Assembly: GCA_016871755.1 (NCBI GenBank)
Contig: VHCJ01000003.1
Location: forward strand, 158,053-222,052
DNA: 64,000 bases
Source of the DNA: Verrucomicrobiota bacterium
GTDB taxonomy: Bacteria; Verrucomicrobiota; Verrucomicrobiia; Opitutales; Opitutaceae
Direction of reading: 5' to 3'
Made by a program: the position numbers and the translations under genes. Each line of letters starts with the position of its first letter. Position 1 is the first letter of the stretch. The notes under the pieces were generated by a model. The model was not told the DNA's origin. It saw only the letters and a program-made list of their open reading frames with translations, and did not search any database. Shown one piece after another: positions 30,333 to 40,181 of the stretch.

Positions 30333-33134
30333 ATGCCCGAGATCACCAAGAGCTACGAAGCACGCGAGGTAGAGGAGCGTTGGTACGCCGCCTGGCTGCA
30401 GGCCAAGTGCTTCGCCGGCCAGCCCCGCGCCGACCGGGAGCCGTACACGATCGTCATCCCGCCACCCAACGTCACCGGCATCCTGCACATGGGCCACGTG
30501 CTCAATAACACGTTGCAGGACGCGCTGATCCGTCGCGCCCGGCTCGACGGCAAGTCGGCCTGCTGGATCCCCGGAACCGACCACGCCGGCATCGCGACCC
30601 AGACGATGGTCGAAAAGCATCTCAAGAAGGAGGAGGGAAAGACGCGCCGCGATCTTGGCCGTGAGGCCTTCCTCAAGCGTGTCTGGGACTGGCGCGGGGA
30701 GAAGGGCGACATGATCCTCCGCCAGTTGCGCCAGCTCGGCTGCTCCTGCGACTGGGATCGCACGCATTTCACGATGGACCCGGGCTACAGCCGGGCGGTG
30801 CTGACGTCGTTCGTCCACCTCTTCGCCAAGGGCCACATCTACCGCGGCAAGCGGATGGTGAATTGGTGCCCGGCGTCGCTCACCGCCCTCTCCGACGAGG
30901 AAGTCGAGATGCGGCCAACCAAGGGTTTCATCTACAAGCTGCGCTACGAGTTGGTCGAGCCGGTCGGTGAGGTGACCCACCTCACGGTCGAAACGACGCG
31001 TCCGGAGACGATTCCGGCGGACGTCGCGCTCGCGGTGCATCCGGACGACGAGCGTTACCGCGCCTTGATCGGTCGCACCGTCTGGCGTCCGCTGGGCCAG
31101 CGCGAGGCGTTGCCCATCGTGGCCGATGCCGCGGTGGATCCGGTGTTCGCGGCCGGCGTGCTCAAGGTCACCCCGGCGCACGACAAGGTCGACTTCGAGA
31201 TTGGCCAGCGCCATGGCCTCCCGGTCATCGATGTGCTGCAGGCCGACGGCGTCCTCAGTGCCGAGGCCGGCCCCGGTCTGGCCGGACTCGAGCGCTTCGC
31301 CGGCCGCAAGCGCGCCGCCGAGTTGCTGCGCGAGAGCGGCGCCCTCATCGAGGAGAAACGGTACGAGAACAACGTCGGCTTCTCCCAGCGCGCCGGCGTG
31401 CCGATCGAGCCGCGCCTCACGCAGCAGTGGTGGCTGCGTTACCCGCGCGTCGAGGAGGCCAAGCAGGTCGTCCGCGACGGATTGATCCAGTTTCACCCGG
31501 AGCGTTGGAGCAAGGTGTACCTGAACTGGCTCGAGAACATCCAGGACTGGTGCATCAGCCGGCAGCTCTGGTGGGGGCACCGCATTCCCGTTTGGTACCG
31601 CAAGGGCATTGATCGCGAACGCCTGACCGAGGCCGACCTTGCCGATCCCACGAAGGTGCACGTCTCGCTCGACGGCCCCTCTGATCCGCAAAACTGGGAG
31701 CAGGAGGAGGACGTGCTCGACACGTGGGCGTCGTCGTGGCTCTGGCCCTTCGCCACGCTCGGCTGGCCGGAGCGCGGCGCGATGACGGCGGCGGGCTATG
31801 ATCGTTTTTATCCGACCACGACCCTCGCGACCGGAGCGGACATCATCTTCTTCTGGGTCGCGCGCATGATCATGGCGGGCCTGGAATTCACGGGCGACGA
31901 CCTCCGCGTCGGTCCCGGAGCCGCGCCGCGCCGCCCCGCCGCCCCCGGGGCGTCCCGGTCGCGCGACGAACTCGCGCGGCGCATTCCCTTCCGCCACGTT
32001 TATTTCAATGGCATCGTCCGCGACAAGTCCGGGCGCAAGATGTCGAAGACGCTCGGCAATTCGCCGGATCCGCTCGACCTGATCGCCAAGTACGGCGCCG
32101 ACGGCCTGCGCTTCGGCCTGCTGCAGATCGCGCCGCTCGGGCAGGACGTGAAGTTCGACGAGGACCGCATCGAAGGCGGCAAGAACTTCTGCAATAAAGT
32201 CTGGAACGCCGCGCGCTTCCGCCAGATGAGCGGACCGATGGCGGACAACCGCGGCCTCGACGCGATCCTCGCCCGCATCCAGCCGGCGCGGCTCGACGAC
32301 GATGACCACGCGCTGCTCGCGGCGCTGGGTGACACGATGCGGGTGGTGGAGCGCGGCTTCGACGAATTCGAATTCGCCGGCGCCACGCAGCGCCTGTATT
32401 CATTTTTCTGGAACGACTTTTGCGACTGGTACGTCGAGGTCGCCAAGGCGCGCCTGCAGGATCCGGCGGCGCAGGCCCACGTCCTCGCGATGCAGGATCT
32501 CGTCATCCGCGAGTTCCTGCTCCTGTTCGCGCCCTTTGCTCCCTTCATCACCGAGGAACTGTGGCACCTCCTCGGCTACGGGGCCGAGGGCTCGTTCCTG
32601 CAGGACACGCGGATCGAGCGCACGACCGAACTGGTCGAGCGCCTCGGTGCGATCGGTGTGCGCATCGACGCCGAGTCGTCCCGCCGCGTCGAGACGCTCA
32701 AGCAGGTGGCCAGCCTCGCCCGCCAACTCAAGGCCGAGCAGTCCGTGGCGCAGAAGCGCGACGTCACCTTCCTCGCGCTCATGGGCGAGGCGGAGTGGGC
32801 GGTGCTCCATGCCGCCTCGGGCAAGCTCGCGCGCCTCGTCGGTGCGGCGGCGATCCAGCGGACCGCCGACAAGCCGGCGTTTCCGGCGGTCGTCACCCCC
32901 TTGGGCACGCTCTTCCTCGACACCGGCGTCCGCGTCGACCCGGCCGCCGAAAAGGCGCGCTTGAAGAAGGAGCTCGAACAAATCTCCAAGCATATCGCGG
33001 GCACGGAGGTCCGGCTCTCGAACGAAGCCTTCGTCAGCAAGGCCCCGCCCGCGGTGCTGGACGGTGCCCGGCGCCAACTCGCCGACCAGCAGGCGAAGCG
33101 AGCCGAAATCGAGCGCCTGTTGGCGGCCCTCTAG
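30333..33134 (+). CDS. valS: Valyl-tRNA synthetase
   Basis: Class I synthetase of 933 residues. HIGH appears as PPPNVTGILHMGH near residue 41 and KMSKS as GRKMSKTLGNSPDPLDL near 568; the editing domain lies between them and a C-terminal coiled coil rich in Lys/Glu is present. Between IMAGLEFTG and IPFRHVYFNG (about 521-549) there is a roughly 28-residue Pro/Ala/Arg-rich insertion absent from standard ValRS. The ATG at 30333 puts the ESYEAREVEERWY-like start at the usual distance. Longer in-frame starts run back over glnD and are unlikely. Confidence 0.95.
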   Translation: MPEITKSYEAREVEERWYAAWLQAKCFAGQPRADREPYTIVIPPPNVTGILHMGHVLNNTLQDALIRRARLDGKSACWIPGTDHAGIATQTMVEKHLKKEEGKTRRDLGREAFLKRVWDWRGEKGDMILRQLRQLGCSCDWDRTHFTMDPGYSRAVLTSFVHLFAKGHIYRGKRMVNWCPASLTALSDEEVEMRPTKGFIYKLRYELVEPVGEVTHLTVETTRPETIPADVALAVHPDDERYRALIGRTVWRPLGQREALPIVADAAVDPVFAAGVLKVTPAHDKVDFEIGQRHGLPVIDVLQADGVLSAEAGPGLAGLERFAGRKRAAELLRESGALIEEKRYENNVGFSQRAGVPIEPRLTQQWWLRYPRVEEAKQVVRDGLIQFHPERWSKVYLNWLENIQDWCISRQLWWGHRIPVWYRKGIDRERLTEADLADPTKVHVSLDGPSDPQNWEQEEDVLDTWASSWLWPFATLGWPERGAMTAAGYDRFYPTTTLATGADIIFFWVARMIMAGLEFTGDDLRVGPGAAPRRPAAPGASRSRDELARRIPFRHVYFNGIVRDKSGRKMSKTLGNSPDPLDLIAKYGADGLRFGLLQIAPLGQDVKFDEDRIEGGKNFCNKVWNAARFRQMSGPMADNRGLDAILARIQPARLDDDDHALLAALGDTMRVVERGFDEFEFAGATQRLYSFFWNDFCDWYVEVAKARLQDPAAQAHVLAMQDLVIREFLLLFAPFAPFITEELWHLLGYGAEGSFLQDTRIERTTELVERLGAIGVRIDAESSRRVETLKQVASLARQLKAEQSVAQKRDVTFLALMGEAEWAVLHAASGKLARLVGAAAIQRTADKPAFPAVVTPLGTLFLDTGVRVDPAAEKARLKKELEQISKHIAGTEVRLSNEAFVSKAPPAVLDGARRQLADQQAKRAEIERLLAAL

Positions 33135-33154
33135 TCGGCTTAAATTCTGATGAT

Positions 33155-33189
33155 CAACAAACTGGGTCGTGATTGGTCCGTTTGTTGAC
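33155..33189. repeat. Perfect 9-bp inverted repeat upstream of cysH, candidate operator
   Basis: TCAACAAAC (33155-33163) and GTTTGTTGA (33181-33189) flank a 17-base spacer, with arm centres 26 bp apart. The right arm overlaps the predicted -35 of cysH, which suits a repressor or activator site. The segment is AT-rich against a GC-rich background. A weak terminator of valS is the alternative, but no T run follows. Confidence 0.5.
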
Positions 33190-33215
33190 TAAGTAACAGT
33201 TATTTACTCGTAATC
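33186..33215 (+). promoter_or_regulatory. Candidate sigma-70 promoter of cysH
   Basis: TTGACT (33186-33191) is followed after 18 bases by CGTAAT (33210-33215), about 28 bases before the cysH start codon. Five of six and four of six positions match consensus, and the region is unusually AT-rich. Confidence 0.5.
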
Positions 33216-33242
33216 CAGTCCCAGGCTCCTAGGGTCCTTGGG

Positions 33243-34094
33243 ATGCAAGGCGTGGCGATTGAGGAGCCGACAACTCCAGCGGCGGATCCAGGGCGGGTTG
33301 CGGGTGTGCTGCGGGTACCGGGTGCGAGTGGGGCTGGCGGGGTGGACGAGCTTGCCGGGGCGGGCGTGAACCCGGGAACCAACGGTGAGGTCGCTGCGCG
33401 GGAGTTTCCGGCGCATCTTGAGACGGCGTCTGCGGAGGCCCGGGTGGAGTGGGCGCGGGCGACCTACGGGGACGGCCTCGTGATGACGACGAGCTTCGGC
33501 GTGCAGGCGGCGGTCATGCTGCACCTCGTCACCCGCATCGTGCCGGAGATTCCGGTGGTGTTCATCGATACGGGGTACCTCTTTCCCGAGACGTACCGGT
33601 TCGCGGATGAGTTGACCCGGCGCCTGCGGCTGAATCTCCGCACTTATGCCCCGGCGATGACGGCGGCGCGTCAGGAAGCCCTGCACGGCAAGCTCTGGGA
33701 GCAGGGGCAGGAGGGACTGGAGCGCTACAACCGGATCAACAAGGTCGAGCCCATGGACCGCGCCGTGCGCGAACTCGGGGCGCGGGCGTGGCTGGCCGGA
33801 CTGCGCCGCTCGCAATCGGGCTCACGCGAGAACCTGCGCGTGGTCCAGGCGCAGAAGCGAGTGGTCAAGGTGCATCCGATCCTCGACTGGGACAACCGGC
33901 GCGTACACCGCTATCTCACCGAGCACGGCCTGCCCTACCATCCGCTCTGGGAGCAGGGGTACGTTTCCTTGGGCGACTGGCACAGTTCGGCGCCCTTGCA
34001 GCCCGGCATGACCGAGGAGCAGACGCGCTTCGGTGGCCTGAAGCGCGAGTGCGGGCTCCACGACGCCGCCGGGCGGGTGGACTTCCAGATCTAG
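33243..34094 (+). CDS. cysH: Phosphoadenylyl-sulfate (PAPS) reductase
   Basis: Reduces PAPS to sulfite in assimilatory sulfate reduction; 283 residues. The substrate loop is [14 protein letters not shown] near residue 83, the arginine-rich [13 protein letters not shown] near 183, and the C-terminal catalytic cysteine is in KRECGLHD near 271. It lacks the two CC pairs of the iron-sulfur APS reductase type, so a thioredoxin-dependent PAPS reductase is indicated. The first 55 residues are a Gly/Ala/Pro-rich extension not usual in CysH, so the true start may be later. No other cys gene is adjacent. Confidence 0.85.
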   Translation: MQGVAIEEPTTPAADPGRVAGVLRVPGASGAGGVDELAGAGVNPGTNGEVAAREFPAHLETASAEARVEWARATYGDGLVMTTSFGVQAAVMLHLVTRIVPEIPVVFIDTGYLFPETYRFADELTRRLRLNLRTYAPAMTAARQEALHGKLWEQGQEGLERYNRINKVEPMDRAVRELGARAWLAGLRRSQSGSRENLRVVQAQKRVVKVHPILDWDNRRVHRYLTEHGLPYHPLWEQGYVSLGDWHSSAPLQPGMTEEQTRFGGLKRECGLHDAAGRVDFQI

Positions 34095-34112
34095 GCGAGG
34101 CTCCGCCGGGGT

Positions 34113-34760
34113 TTAGACCCGGTCGACGATGCGGTCGGCGAGCCCGTAGGCGATCGCTTCCTTGGCGGTCAGGTAGAAGTCGCGATCCGTGTCCTGATTG
34201 ATGCGGTCAAGGGGCTGCCCGGAGGCGTCGGCGAGGATCTGGTTCAACTCGGCGCGCAGCTTCTCCATTTCCTGCGCCTGGATGTTGATATCGGTCGCGG
34301 GACCGCTGAATCGCCCGCTGATCAGCGGCTGGTGGATGAGGACGCGGGAATGCGGGTAGAGCAGGCGTCGGCCCTTGGGAGCGCCGCTGAGGAGGATCGA
34401 TCCCATCGAGGCGGCCATGCCGGTCACCACCACCGTGATGGGCGACGTGATCAGCTTCATGGTGTCGTAGACCGCCATGCCGGCGGTGATGGAGCCGCCT
34501 GGGGTGTTGATGTAGAAGGTGATCTCCTCGCCCGGATCGATGGCCTCGAGGTAAAGCAGCGACTCGGTGAGATGCTTCGCGGAGGCGTCGGTGACCGGTC
34601 CCCAGAGGAAGATCTTGCGCTGCTCGAGGAACTTGCGGGCGATCATCGCACCGACCGGAGCCTCGGCGCGCTTCTCGACCTTGGGCTCATCGTCCTCCTC
34701 ATCCTCGTCGGCGCGAGGCAGCGGTTCACGGAGACTGGCTTGGAGGTGATTGAAATTCAT
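34113..34760 (-). CDS. clpP: ClpP-family serine protease, atypical N terminus
   Basis: A 215-residue ClpP with the Ser-His-Asp triad: Ser in GMAASMGS near 115, His in RVLIHQPL near 140, Asp in the NQDTDRDFYL segment near 190. The protein would form the proteolytic barrel of a Clp machine. Instead of the usual axial-loop N terminus it starts with a strongly acidic segment (ADEDEEDDEPKVEKRAEAP), and there is no clpX or tig gene beside it, so it may be a second, specialised ClpP. It diverges from a lipoprotein gene; the 240-base spacer has no clear promoter motif. Confidence 0.87.
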   Translation of the reverse strand: MNFNHLQASLREPLPRADEDEEDDEPKVEKRAEAPVGAMIARKFLEQRKIFLWGPVTDASAKHLTESLLYLEAIDPGEEITFYINTPGGSITAGMAVYDTMKLITSPITVVVTGMAASMGSILLSGAPKGRRLLYPHSRVLIHQPLISGRFSGPATDINIQAQEMEKLRAELNQILADASGQPLDRINQDTDRDFYLTAKEAIAYGLADRIVDRV

Positions 34761-35000
34761 AGCTTAGGAGAAGGGACGTTGTCCGAGAAGCGCCGCTTGG
34801 CAAGTCCGGGTCCGCGAAGCGGTCACGCGGCCCGCCTCTGCCGCAGCCCCCCCGCCCGCGGTGCGGCGCTCAGCGATCGGACGGCGCCGCAGAGCGGCCC
34901 ATGCGTTGCCTCTCCCCCATGCGCCGGGGCGGTCGCGCGACGGCACCGGAATTGCGTTGCCCGTCGGCCGATTGCGCCAACGCTCGGAGGGTCGTTGCCG

Positions 35001-35468
35001 ATGAAAGCCCTTCTTGCTGTCCTGCTCGCCTGCATCGTTGGGTCGCTCGCGGGTTGCGCGTCGGCCTCGAGCAACGTGGCGGCGGGGGTCGACCTGACCA
35101 AGATCCGCAGCATCTGGGTGGAGCAGCGGCTGGCGGACAACCACAACGTGCGCGACCGCCTTGTCCGGGCGCTGCGCGCACATGGCTACGAGGCCGACGC
35201 GGGTCCGCTGACGATGATGCCGGACCGGGGCGTCGATGCCGTGCTGGTGTACCAGGACCGTTGGACTTGGGACTTTCGTTCCTACATGATGGAACTCGAG
35301 GCGCAGCTGCGGCATCCGCGCAACCAGACGCTCATCGGCCAGGTGTACGTCCACCAGCGCCCCTTCCTCGGCTACACGACGGACGGGATGGCGGAAAAGG
35401 CGGTGCAGATGCTCCTGCCGCAGGGCGCCGGTTCAGGTCCGGCGCCGGCGGTCACCGCGACCCCCTAG
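35001..35468 (+). CDS. Small lipoprotein of unknown function
   Basis: A 155-residue protein with a lipoprotein signal peptide (MKALLAVLLACIVGSLAGC, cysteine at about 19). The mature part is mixed: IRSIWVEQRLADNHNVRDRLVRALRAHG, then a strand-like GVDAVLVYQDRW and a C-terminal region rich in Ala/Pro. The overall pattern resembles DUF4136-like envelope lipoproteins, but I cannot confirm it. It ends 11 bases before the convergent 2-hydroxyacid dehydrogenase gene and is transcribed alone. Confidence 0.62.
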   Translation: MKALLAVLLACIVGSLAGCASASSNVAAGVDLTKIRSIWVEQRLADNHNVRDRLVRALRAHGYEADAGPLTMMPDRGVDAVLVYQDRWTWDFRSYMMELEAQLRHPRNQTLIGQVYVHQRPFLGYTTDGMAEKAVQMLLPQGAGSGPAPAVTATP

Positions 35469-35479
35469 GGCGGGCGCGG

Positions 35480-36421
35480 TCAATTGACGACGTTCTCCGG
35501 CTTCCCGGCGAGGAAGGCCGCAACGTTCGCGATCGCGGTGCCCATCAGGCGGCTCCGCGCGGCGCGGGTGGCCCACGCGATGTGCGGCGTGATGATGCAG
35601 TTCGGGGCGGTGAAGAGCGGGTTGCCCGGCGGAGGCGGCTCGATGCTGAGGACATCGAGGGCGGCGCCGGCGATGCGGCCCGCGTGCAGCGCGGCGGCCA
35701 GCGCCGCTTCGTCGATGAGGGGTCCGCGCGAGGTGTTGATCAACAGCGCACTCGGTTTCATCCAGCCAAGGGTGGTGGCGTTGATCAGGTGACGGGTCTC
35801 CTCGGTGAGCGGACAGTGCAGGCTGACCACGTCCGCGGCGCGCAGCACCTGCTCCAGTTCGGCCCGTCCGCCGGAACGCCGCGCGGCGATGACCTTCATG
35901 CCGAAGGCCTCGGCGATCCGCGCCACCGCGCCGCCGATCCGCCCCGTGCCGACGATCCCGAGGGTCAATCCCGACAATTCCAACAGCGGGGTCTCCCAGT
36001 AGCAAAAGTCGCGGCTCTCCGACCAGCGTCCCGCCCGCACACTGGCCGCGTGGCGGGCGACTTGCTGGGTCAGCTCCAGCAGCAATGCGAACACGTGCTG
36101 CGCGACCGAGGCCGTGCCGTAGAGCGGGACGTTGGCGACCGGGATGCCGCGGGCGCGGGCGGCGGCGACATCGACCACGTTGTAGCCGGTTGCGAGGACG
36201 CCGATGTACGCCACGTCCGGCAGCGCGGCTAGGGTCGCGGCGGAGAGCGGCGTCTTGTTGGTCAGGACGATCGGTGCACCCGCAGCACGGGCCAAGATCT
36301 CGGACGCCGGGGTGTGGGCGTGGATAGTGCAGTCGCCGAGCGCCTCGAGGGCGCTCCACGAGAGATCGCCGGGATTGAGGGTGTGGCCGTCGAGGACGAC
36401 GATGCGGGGACGCGCGTTCAT
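35480..36421 (-). CDS. D-2-hydroxyacid dehydrogenase, glycerate-dehydrogenase-like
   Basis: An NAD(P)-dependent oxidoreductase of 313 residues. The Rossmann motif [15 protein letters not shown] is near 157, and the catalytic set is complete: Arg in [10 protein letters not shown] near 230, Glu in [12 protein letters not shown] near 260, His in TPHIAW near 280. Sequence style fits the hydroxypyruvate/glycerate group. Its ATG overlaps the stop of the YjhG-type dehydratase (ATGA), so it belongs to the sugar-acid operon, where it could reduce a C2 or C3 oxoacid. Substrate is not certain. Confidence 0.85.
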   Translation of the reverse strand: MNARPRIVVLDGHTLNPGDLSWSALEALGDCTIHAHTPASEILARAAGAPIVLTNKTPLSAATLAALPDVAYIGVLATGYNVVDVAAARARGIPVANVPLYGTASVAQHVFALLLELTQQVARHAASVRAGRWSESRDFCYWETPLLELSGLTLGIVGTGRIGGAVARIAEAFGMKVIAARRSGGRAELEQVLRAADVVSLHCPLTEETRHLINATTLGWMKPSALLINTSRGPLIDEAALAAALHAGRIAGAALDVLSIEPPPPGNPLFTAPNCIITPHIAWATRAARSRLMGTAIANVAAFLAGKPENVVN

Positions 36422-38364
36422 GTCCCGCGGTTTTCCTCGGCCCGGGCTCCAAGGTCAAGCAGGTGCCGGATGCGGTCGACGTCGAACACGCAGCCGCCCC
36501 AGCTCCCGCCGCTGGCCGCCTGCAGTGCGGCCCACAGGTGCGTATCCGGGGGCACGCGCGGGTCGGGCTTGAGGTCCGGATGGATCGGCCGGGCGAGGAA
36601 TTCCGCCTCGGGGACGGAGATTACGTCGGCCGAGCCCTCGAGGCTGCGCGTGTCGATGCGCAGGCGCACGAGGTCGCCCTCGCGCAGGCGGCCGATCGGC
36701 CCGCCGGCCCACGCCTCCGGGCTGACGTGGCCGATGCAGGCCCCGGTGGAAACGCCGGAGAAGCGTCCGTCGGTCAGCAGCGCGATCCGCGAGCCGTCGC
36801 GCACGTACTTGAGCGCCGAGGTGATCTGGTAGGTTTCCGGCATGCCGGACCCAGGGCCGATGCCGATCAGGATCATGACGTCGCCCGCGCGGAGGTCGCC
36901 GCGCTTGACCGCGGCAATGGCGGCGGCCTCGGAGGTGTAGATCCGCGCCGGCCCTTCGTGCAGGAAGACGCCGTCGGGACCGATGCGCTCCGGCGCGATC
37001 GCAGTGCTTTTCACCAGCGCGCCCTCGGGGGCGAGGTTGCCCCGCAGGAAGGTGATCGTGGGGGTGAGCCCGCGCTCGCGCGCCCGCGTGGGGGAGAGGA
37101 TGACGGCGTCCGGGTCGACGCCATCCAACTCGCGCAGCTTCGCGCGCAGGCGCTGGCGGCGCTCCGATTGCTCCCACCACGCGAGGTTTTCCCCGAGGGT
37201 GCGGCCCGAGACGGTCGGGGCGTCGAGGCGCAGGAGCCCCAGCTCGCGCAGGTGCAGCATCACCTCGGGCACCCCGCCGGCGAGGAAGACCTGCGACGTC
37301 GCGTAGTGATGGGGACCGTTGGGCAGGACGTCGACGAGGCGCGGGACCTGCTGGTTGATCCGCGTCCAGTCGGCCACGGTGGGCCGGCGCAGCCCGGCGG
37401 CGTGCGCGATCGCGGGCACGTGGAGGATGAGGTTCGTCGAGCCGCCGAAGGCGGCGTGTGTGACCATGGCGTTGTGGATCGCGGCGTCGGTCAGGATCCG
37501 CCGGGTGGTCGTGCCCGCCCGCTCCAGTTCGATCAGGGCCCGCGCGGAACGGCGGGCGAGGTCGCGCCAGATTTCCGATCCCGACGGGTTCAGCGCCGCG
37601 TGGGTGAGGGAAAGCCCGAGCGCCTCGCCGACGACCTGGCTGGTCGCGGCCGTGCCGAGGAACTGGCAGCCCCCGCCGGGTGAGCCGCAGGCTTTGCAGC
37701 CCATTTCCGCGGCGTACTCCAGGGACACTTCGCCCTGAGCGAAGCGGGTCGGCAGGGTCTGGACCTTGCCGGCGTCCTCCGCCTCCTCCGCGAGCAGGGT
37801 GACGCCGCCGGGCACGAGGATGGTCGCGAGATCCGGGGTGCCGGCGAGCGCCATCATCATCGCCGGAAGTCCCTTGTCGCAGGTCGCAATGCCGAGCACG
37901 CCGCGGCGGTTCGGCAGGGAGCGGATCAGCCGCCGGAACAACTGCGCCGCATCGTTGCGGTAGGGCAGGCTGTCGAGCATCCCCGCCGTCCCGTTCGTGC
38001 GACCGTCACAAGGGTCGCTGCAATACGCGGCGAACGGGATCGCGCCGGCGGCGGAGAACGTGCGCGCGGCCTCCTCCATGAGCAGGCCGATTTCCCAGTG
38101 TCCGGTGTGGAAGCCCAGCGCGACCGGGATGCCGTCCGGGGCGCGGATGCCGCCCTGCGTGCTCAGGATGAGGAATTCCTTCCCGAGCAGCTTGGCCGGG
38201 TTCCAGCCCATGCCCGCGTTTTGGGTCCAGCCAAAGAGATCGCCGCTGGCCATCGCCTTCAGTTGCGCCCCGTCCAGCGGCAGACGCCCGGTCGGGCCGG
38301 GGCCCGAGGTGCGGAGCACGTAGATCGCCTCGTTGGGGGAATCGAGCAGGGGGTCGGAGGGCAT
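36418..38364 (-). CDS. yjhG: YjhG/YagF-type D-xylonate dehydratase
   Basis: IlvD/Edd-family iron-sulfur dehydratase converting a sugar acid, typically D-xylonate, to its 2-keto-3-deoxy form. The 648-residue length matches YjhG/YagF (about 650) rather than IlvD (about 560). Motifs [14 protein letters not shown] near 115, [14 protein letters not shown] near 158 and [16 protein letters not shown] near 221 contain the cluster-ligand cysteines, and [16 protein letters not shown]-type sequence appears near 528. The ATG at 38364 begins the family-typical [20 protein letters not shown] much longer frame reaching 39069 lies over the next gene and is rejected. It is followed by the overlapping 2-hydroxyacid dehydrogenase. 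Confidence 0.9.
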   Translation of the reverse strand: MPSDPLLDSPNEAIYVLRTSGPGPTGRLPLDGAQLKAMASGDLFGWTQNAGMGWNPAKLLGKEFLILSTQGGIRAPDGIPVALGFHTGHWEIGLLMEEAARTFSAAGAIPFAAYCSDPCDGRTNGTAGMLDSLPYRNDAAQLFRRLIRSLPNRRGVLGIATCDKGLPAMMMALAGTPDLATILVPGGVTLLAEEAEDAGKVQTLPTRFAQGEVSLEYAAEMGCKACGSPGGGCQFLGTAATSQVVGEALGLSLTHAALNPSGSEIWRDLARRSARALIELERAGTTTRRILTDAAIHNAMVTHAAFGGSTNLILHVPAIAHAAGLRRPTVADWTRINQQVPRLVDVLPNGPHHYATSQVFLAGGVPEVMLHLRELGLLRLDAPTVSGRTLGENLAWWEQSERRQRLRAKLRELDGVDPDAVILSPTRARERGLTPTITFLRGNLAPEGALVKSTAIAPERIGPDGVFLHEGPARIYTSEAAAIAAVKRGDLRAGDVMILIGIGPGSGMPETYQITSALKYVRDGSRIALLTDGRFSGVSTGACIGHVSPEAWAGGPIGRLREGDLVRLRIDTRSLEGSADVISVPEAEFLARPIHPDLKPDPRVPPDTHLWAALQAASGGSWGGCVFDVDRIRHLLDLGARAEENRGT

Positions 38365-38567
38365 CGGAGAAAGGTTCGTGAAGCGGCGGTGAGGTTGGCG
38401 GGACGGAGGGTGGGAGGGATTCGGGAGCGCGGTGCGGAACCACGCGCCGAAGGCGTTCGCGATCGGCTGCGTAAGCGACGGTGACGGCGGGGTCCGGAAG
38501 CGCGGTGGGGGAGAGGGCGGAGCGACGCGGCGGGGGAGGTCGTCGGCGGAGAAAGCCGGTGCCGTCG

Positions 38568-40133
38568 TCAGGCGGCGCCGACCGCGGCCCGGGTCGGCGC
38601 GCCGTTGACGAGGCGCATCAGCCCGAGCGGGTTCGCGTCCTGCAGCGCGGCGGGGCGCAGCCCATCCGGGAAATCCTGGTAACTGACGGGCCGGACGAAG
38701 CGCGCGAGGGCGGCCGTGCCGACCGAGGTGAAGCGGCTGTCCGTGGTGGACGGGTACGGCCCACCATGCTGCATTGCGGGGGCGACCTCGACCCCGGTGG
38801 GAAAGCCGTTGAGGACGATGCGTCCCGCGCGCTGCGCGAGGACGTGGAAGAGGCCGGCGGTGGCCGGCCCGCCAAGGTCGCCCGGGTCGCCATGCACCGT
38901 GGCGGTGAGCTGGCCGTCGAGGGCGCGGGCGAAGCGCTCGAGCCCGGCCGCGTCCGGCACCGTGACGAGCAGCGTGAACGGCCCGAAGATTTCCCGGTGG
39001 AGCGCCGGGTCGTCGAGGAAGCGGGCGGCCGAGACGCGGGCCACGGCGGCCGGCCCCTTCGACAGCCATTCGACGTCGCGCAGGTCGGCGGTGGCCTCCG
39101 CGAACGCGCGGGCGATCCCGGCGTGGAGCATGACGCCGGCGGGCACGGCGCGGGCGAGTTCGCCGAGCCGCGCCGCGAAGGCATCCCAGGCGGGAGAGGC
39201 GACGCCGATGACGAGGCCCGGCTTGGTGCAGAACTGTCCGACGCCGAGCGTGAAGGACTGCTTGAGCCCCTCGGCGATCGCCTGGCTCCGGGCGCCGAGC
39301 GCGCCGTCGAGCACGAAGACCGGGTTGAGGCTGCTCATCTCGGCGAAGACGGGGATGGGCCGGGGCCGCGCGGCCGCGGCGTCGAACAACGCGCGGCCCG
39401 CGCCGTGGGAGCCGGTGAAGCCGACGGCGCAGATGTCAGGATGACGGACGAGCGCGAGGCCCGTGCGCGGTTCGCGCCCGTGCAGGAGCGCGAACGTCCC
39501 GGCCGGCAAGCCGACGGACGCGACGGCGCGCACGACGGCGTCGGCGACCAGCTCCGAGGTGCCGGGGTGGGCGGGGTGGGCCTTGACGACCACCGGGTTG
39601 CCGGTGGCGAGGGCGGACGCGGTGTCGCCGCCGGCCACGGAGAAGGCGAGGGGGAAGTTGCTCGCGCCGAAGACCGCGACCGGACCGATCGGCTGCAGCA
39701 TCCGGCGCAGGTCGGGGCGGGGCAGCGGTTGGCGCTGCGGCAGCGCCGGATCGATGCGGGCATCGACCCACGAACCCTCGCGCGCGACCTGCGCGAAGAG
39801 GCGGAGCTGGGCGCAGGTGCGGCCGCGTTCGCCTGTCAGGCGGGCCAGCGGCAGCCCGGTCTCGGCGTGGGCGCGGGCGAGGAGGGCATCGCCCAGTACT
39901 TCGATCTCGCGCGCGATCGCCTCCAGCAGCGCCGCGCGGGTCTCCCCGCTGGAAGCCGCGAGCACCTCGAAGGCGCAGGTGGCCTCGCGCACGGCGGCGT
40001 GGATTTCCTCCGGCGTCGCCTCAGGGTAGCCCGGTTCGAGGGGTGCCTGCGTGGCTGCGTCGACGCCGTGAAACGTCGTTGCGGCGGCGGCGCGCGCCTG
40101 ACCGGCGATGCGGTGGAGTCCGGAGAGAGCCAT
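38568..40133 (-). CDS. Alpha-ketoglutarate semialdehyde dehydrogenase (aldehyde dehydrogenase)
   Basis: An NAD(P)-dependent aldehyde dehydrogenase of 521 residues. The catalytic cysteine is in [10 protein letters not shown] near 301 and the general-base glutamate in [10 protein letters not shown] near 264; [10 protein letters not shown] holds the cofactor loop. [20 protein letters not shown] and GPFTLLVTV support the 2,5-dioxopentanoate-dehydrogenase group used in oxidative pentose and aldarate degradation. It follows the FAH-family dehydratase by 48 bases, which gives the order expected for the Weimberg pathway. Some related enzymes act on other aldehydes, so the specificity rests on context. 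Confidence 0.86.
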   Translation of the reverse strand: MALSGLHRIAGQARAAAATTFHGVDAATQAPLEPGYPEATPEEIHAAVREATCAFEVLAASSGETRAALLEAIAREIEVLGDALLARAHAETGLPLARLTGERGRTCAQLRLFAQVAREGSWVDARIDPALPQRQPLPRPDLRRMLQPIGPVAVFGASNFPLAFSVAGGDTASALATGNPVVVKAHPAHPGTSELVADAVVRAVASVGLPAGTFALLHGREPRTGLALVRHPDICAVGFTGSHGAGRALFDAAAARPRPIPVFAEMSSLNPVFVLDGALGARSQAIAEGLKQSFTLGVGQFCTKPGLVIGVASPAWDAFAARLGELARAVPAGVMLHAGIARAFAEATADLRDVEWLSKGPAAVARVSAARFLDDPALHREIFGPFTLLVTVPDAAGLERFARALDGQLTATVHGDPGDLGGPATAGLFHVLAQRAGRIVLNGFPTGVEVAPAMQHGGPYPSTTDSRFTSVGTAALARFVRPVSYQDFPDGLRPAALQDANPLGLMRLVNGAPTRAAVGAA

Positions 40134-40181
40134 GGCGGGGAGAAGGGAGACGGCCGGAGGGAGCGGAGAACCGGTGCCGGC

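Noticed and set aside
31897-31980. Frameshift or intein in valS
   Set aside because: The extra segment is in frame, short and low-complexity, without intein motifs or splice residues; both flanks continue the synthetase in the same frame.
36418-39069. Extension of the YjhG-type frame to 883 residues
   Set aside because: The extra part overlaps the semialdehyde dehydrogenase in another frame, and the shorter start matches family N termini.
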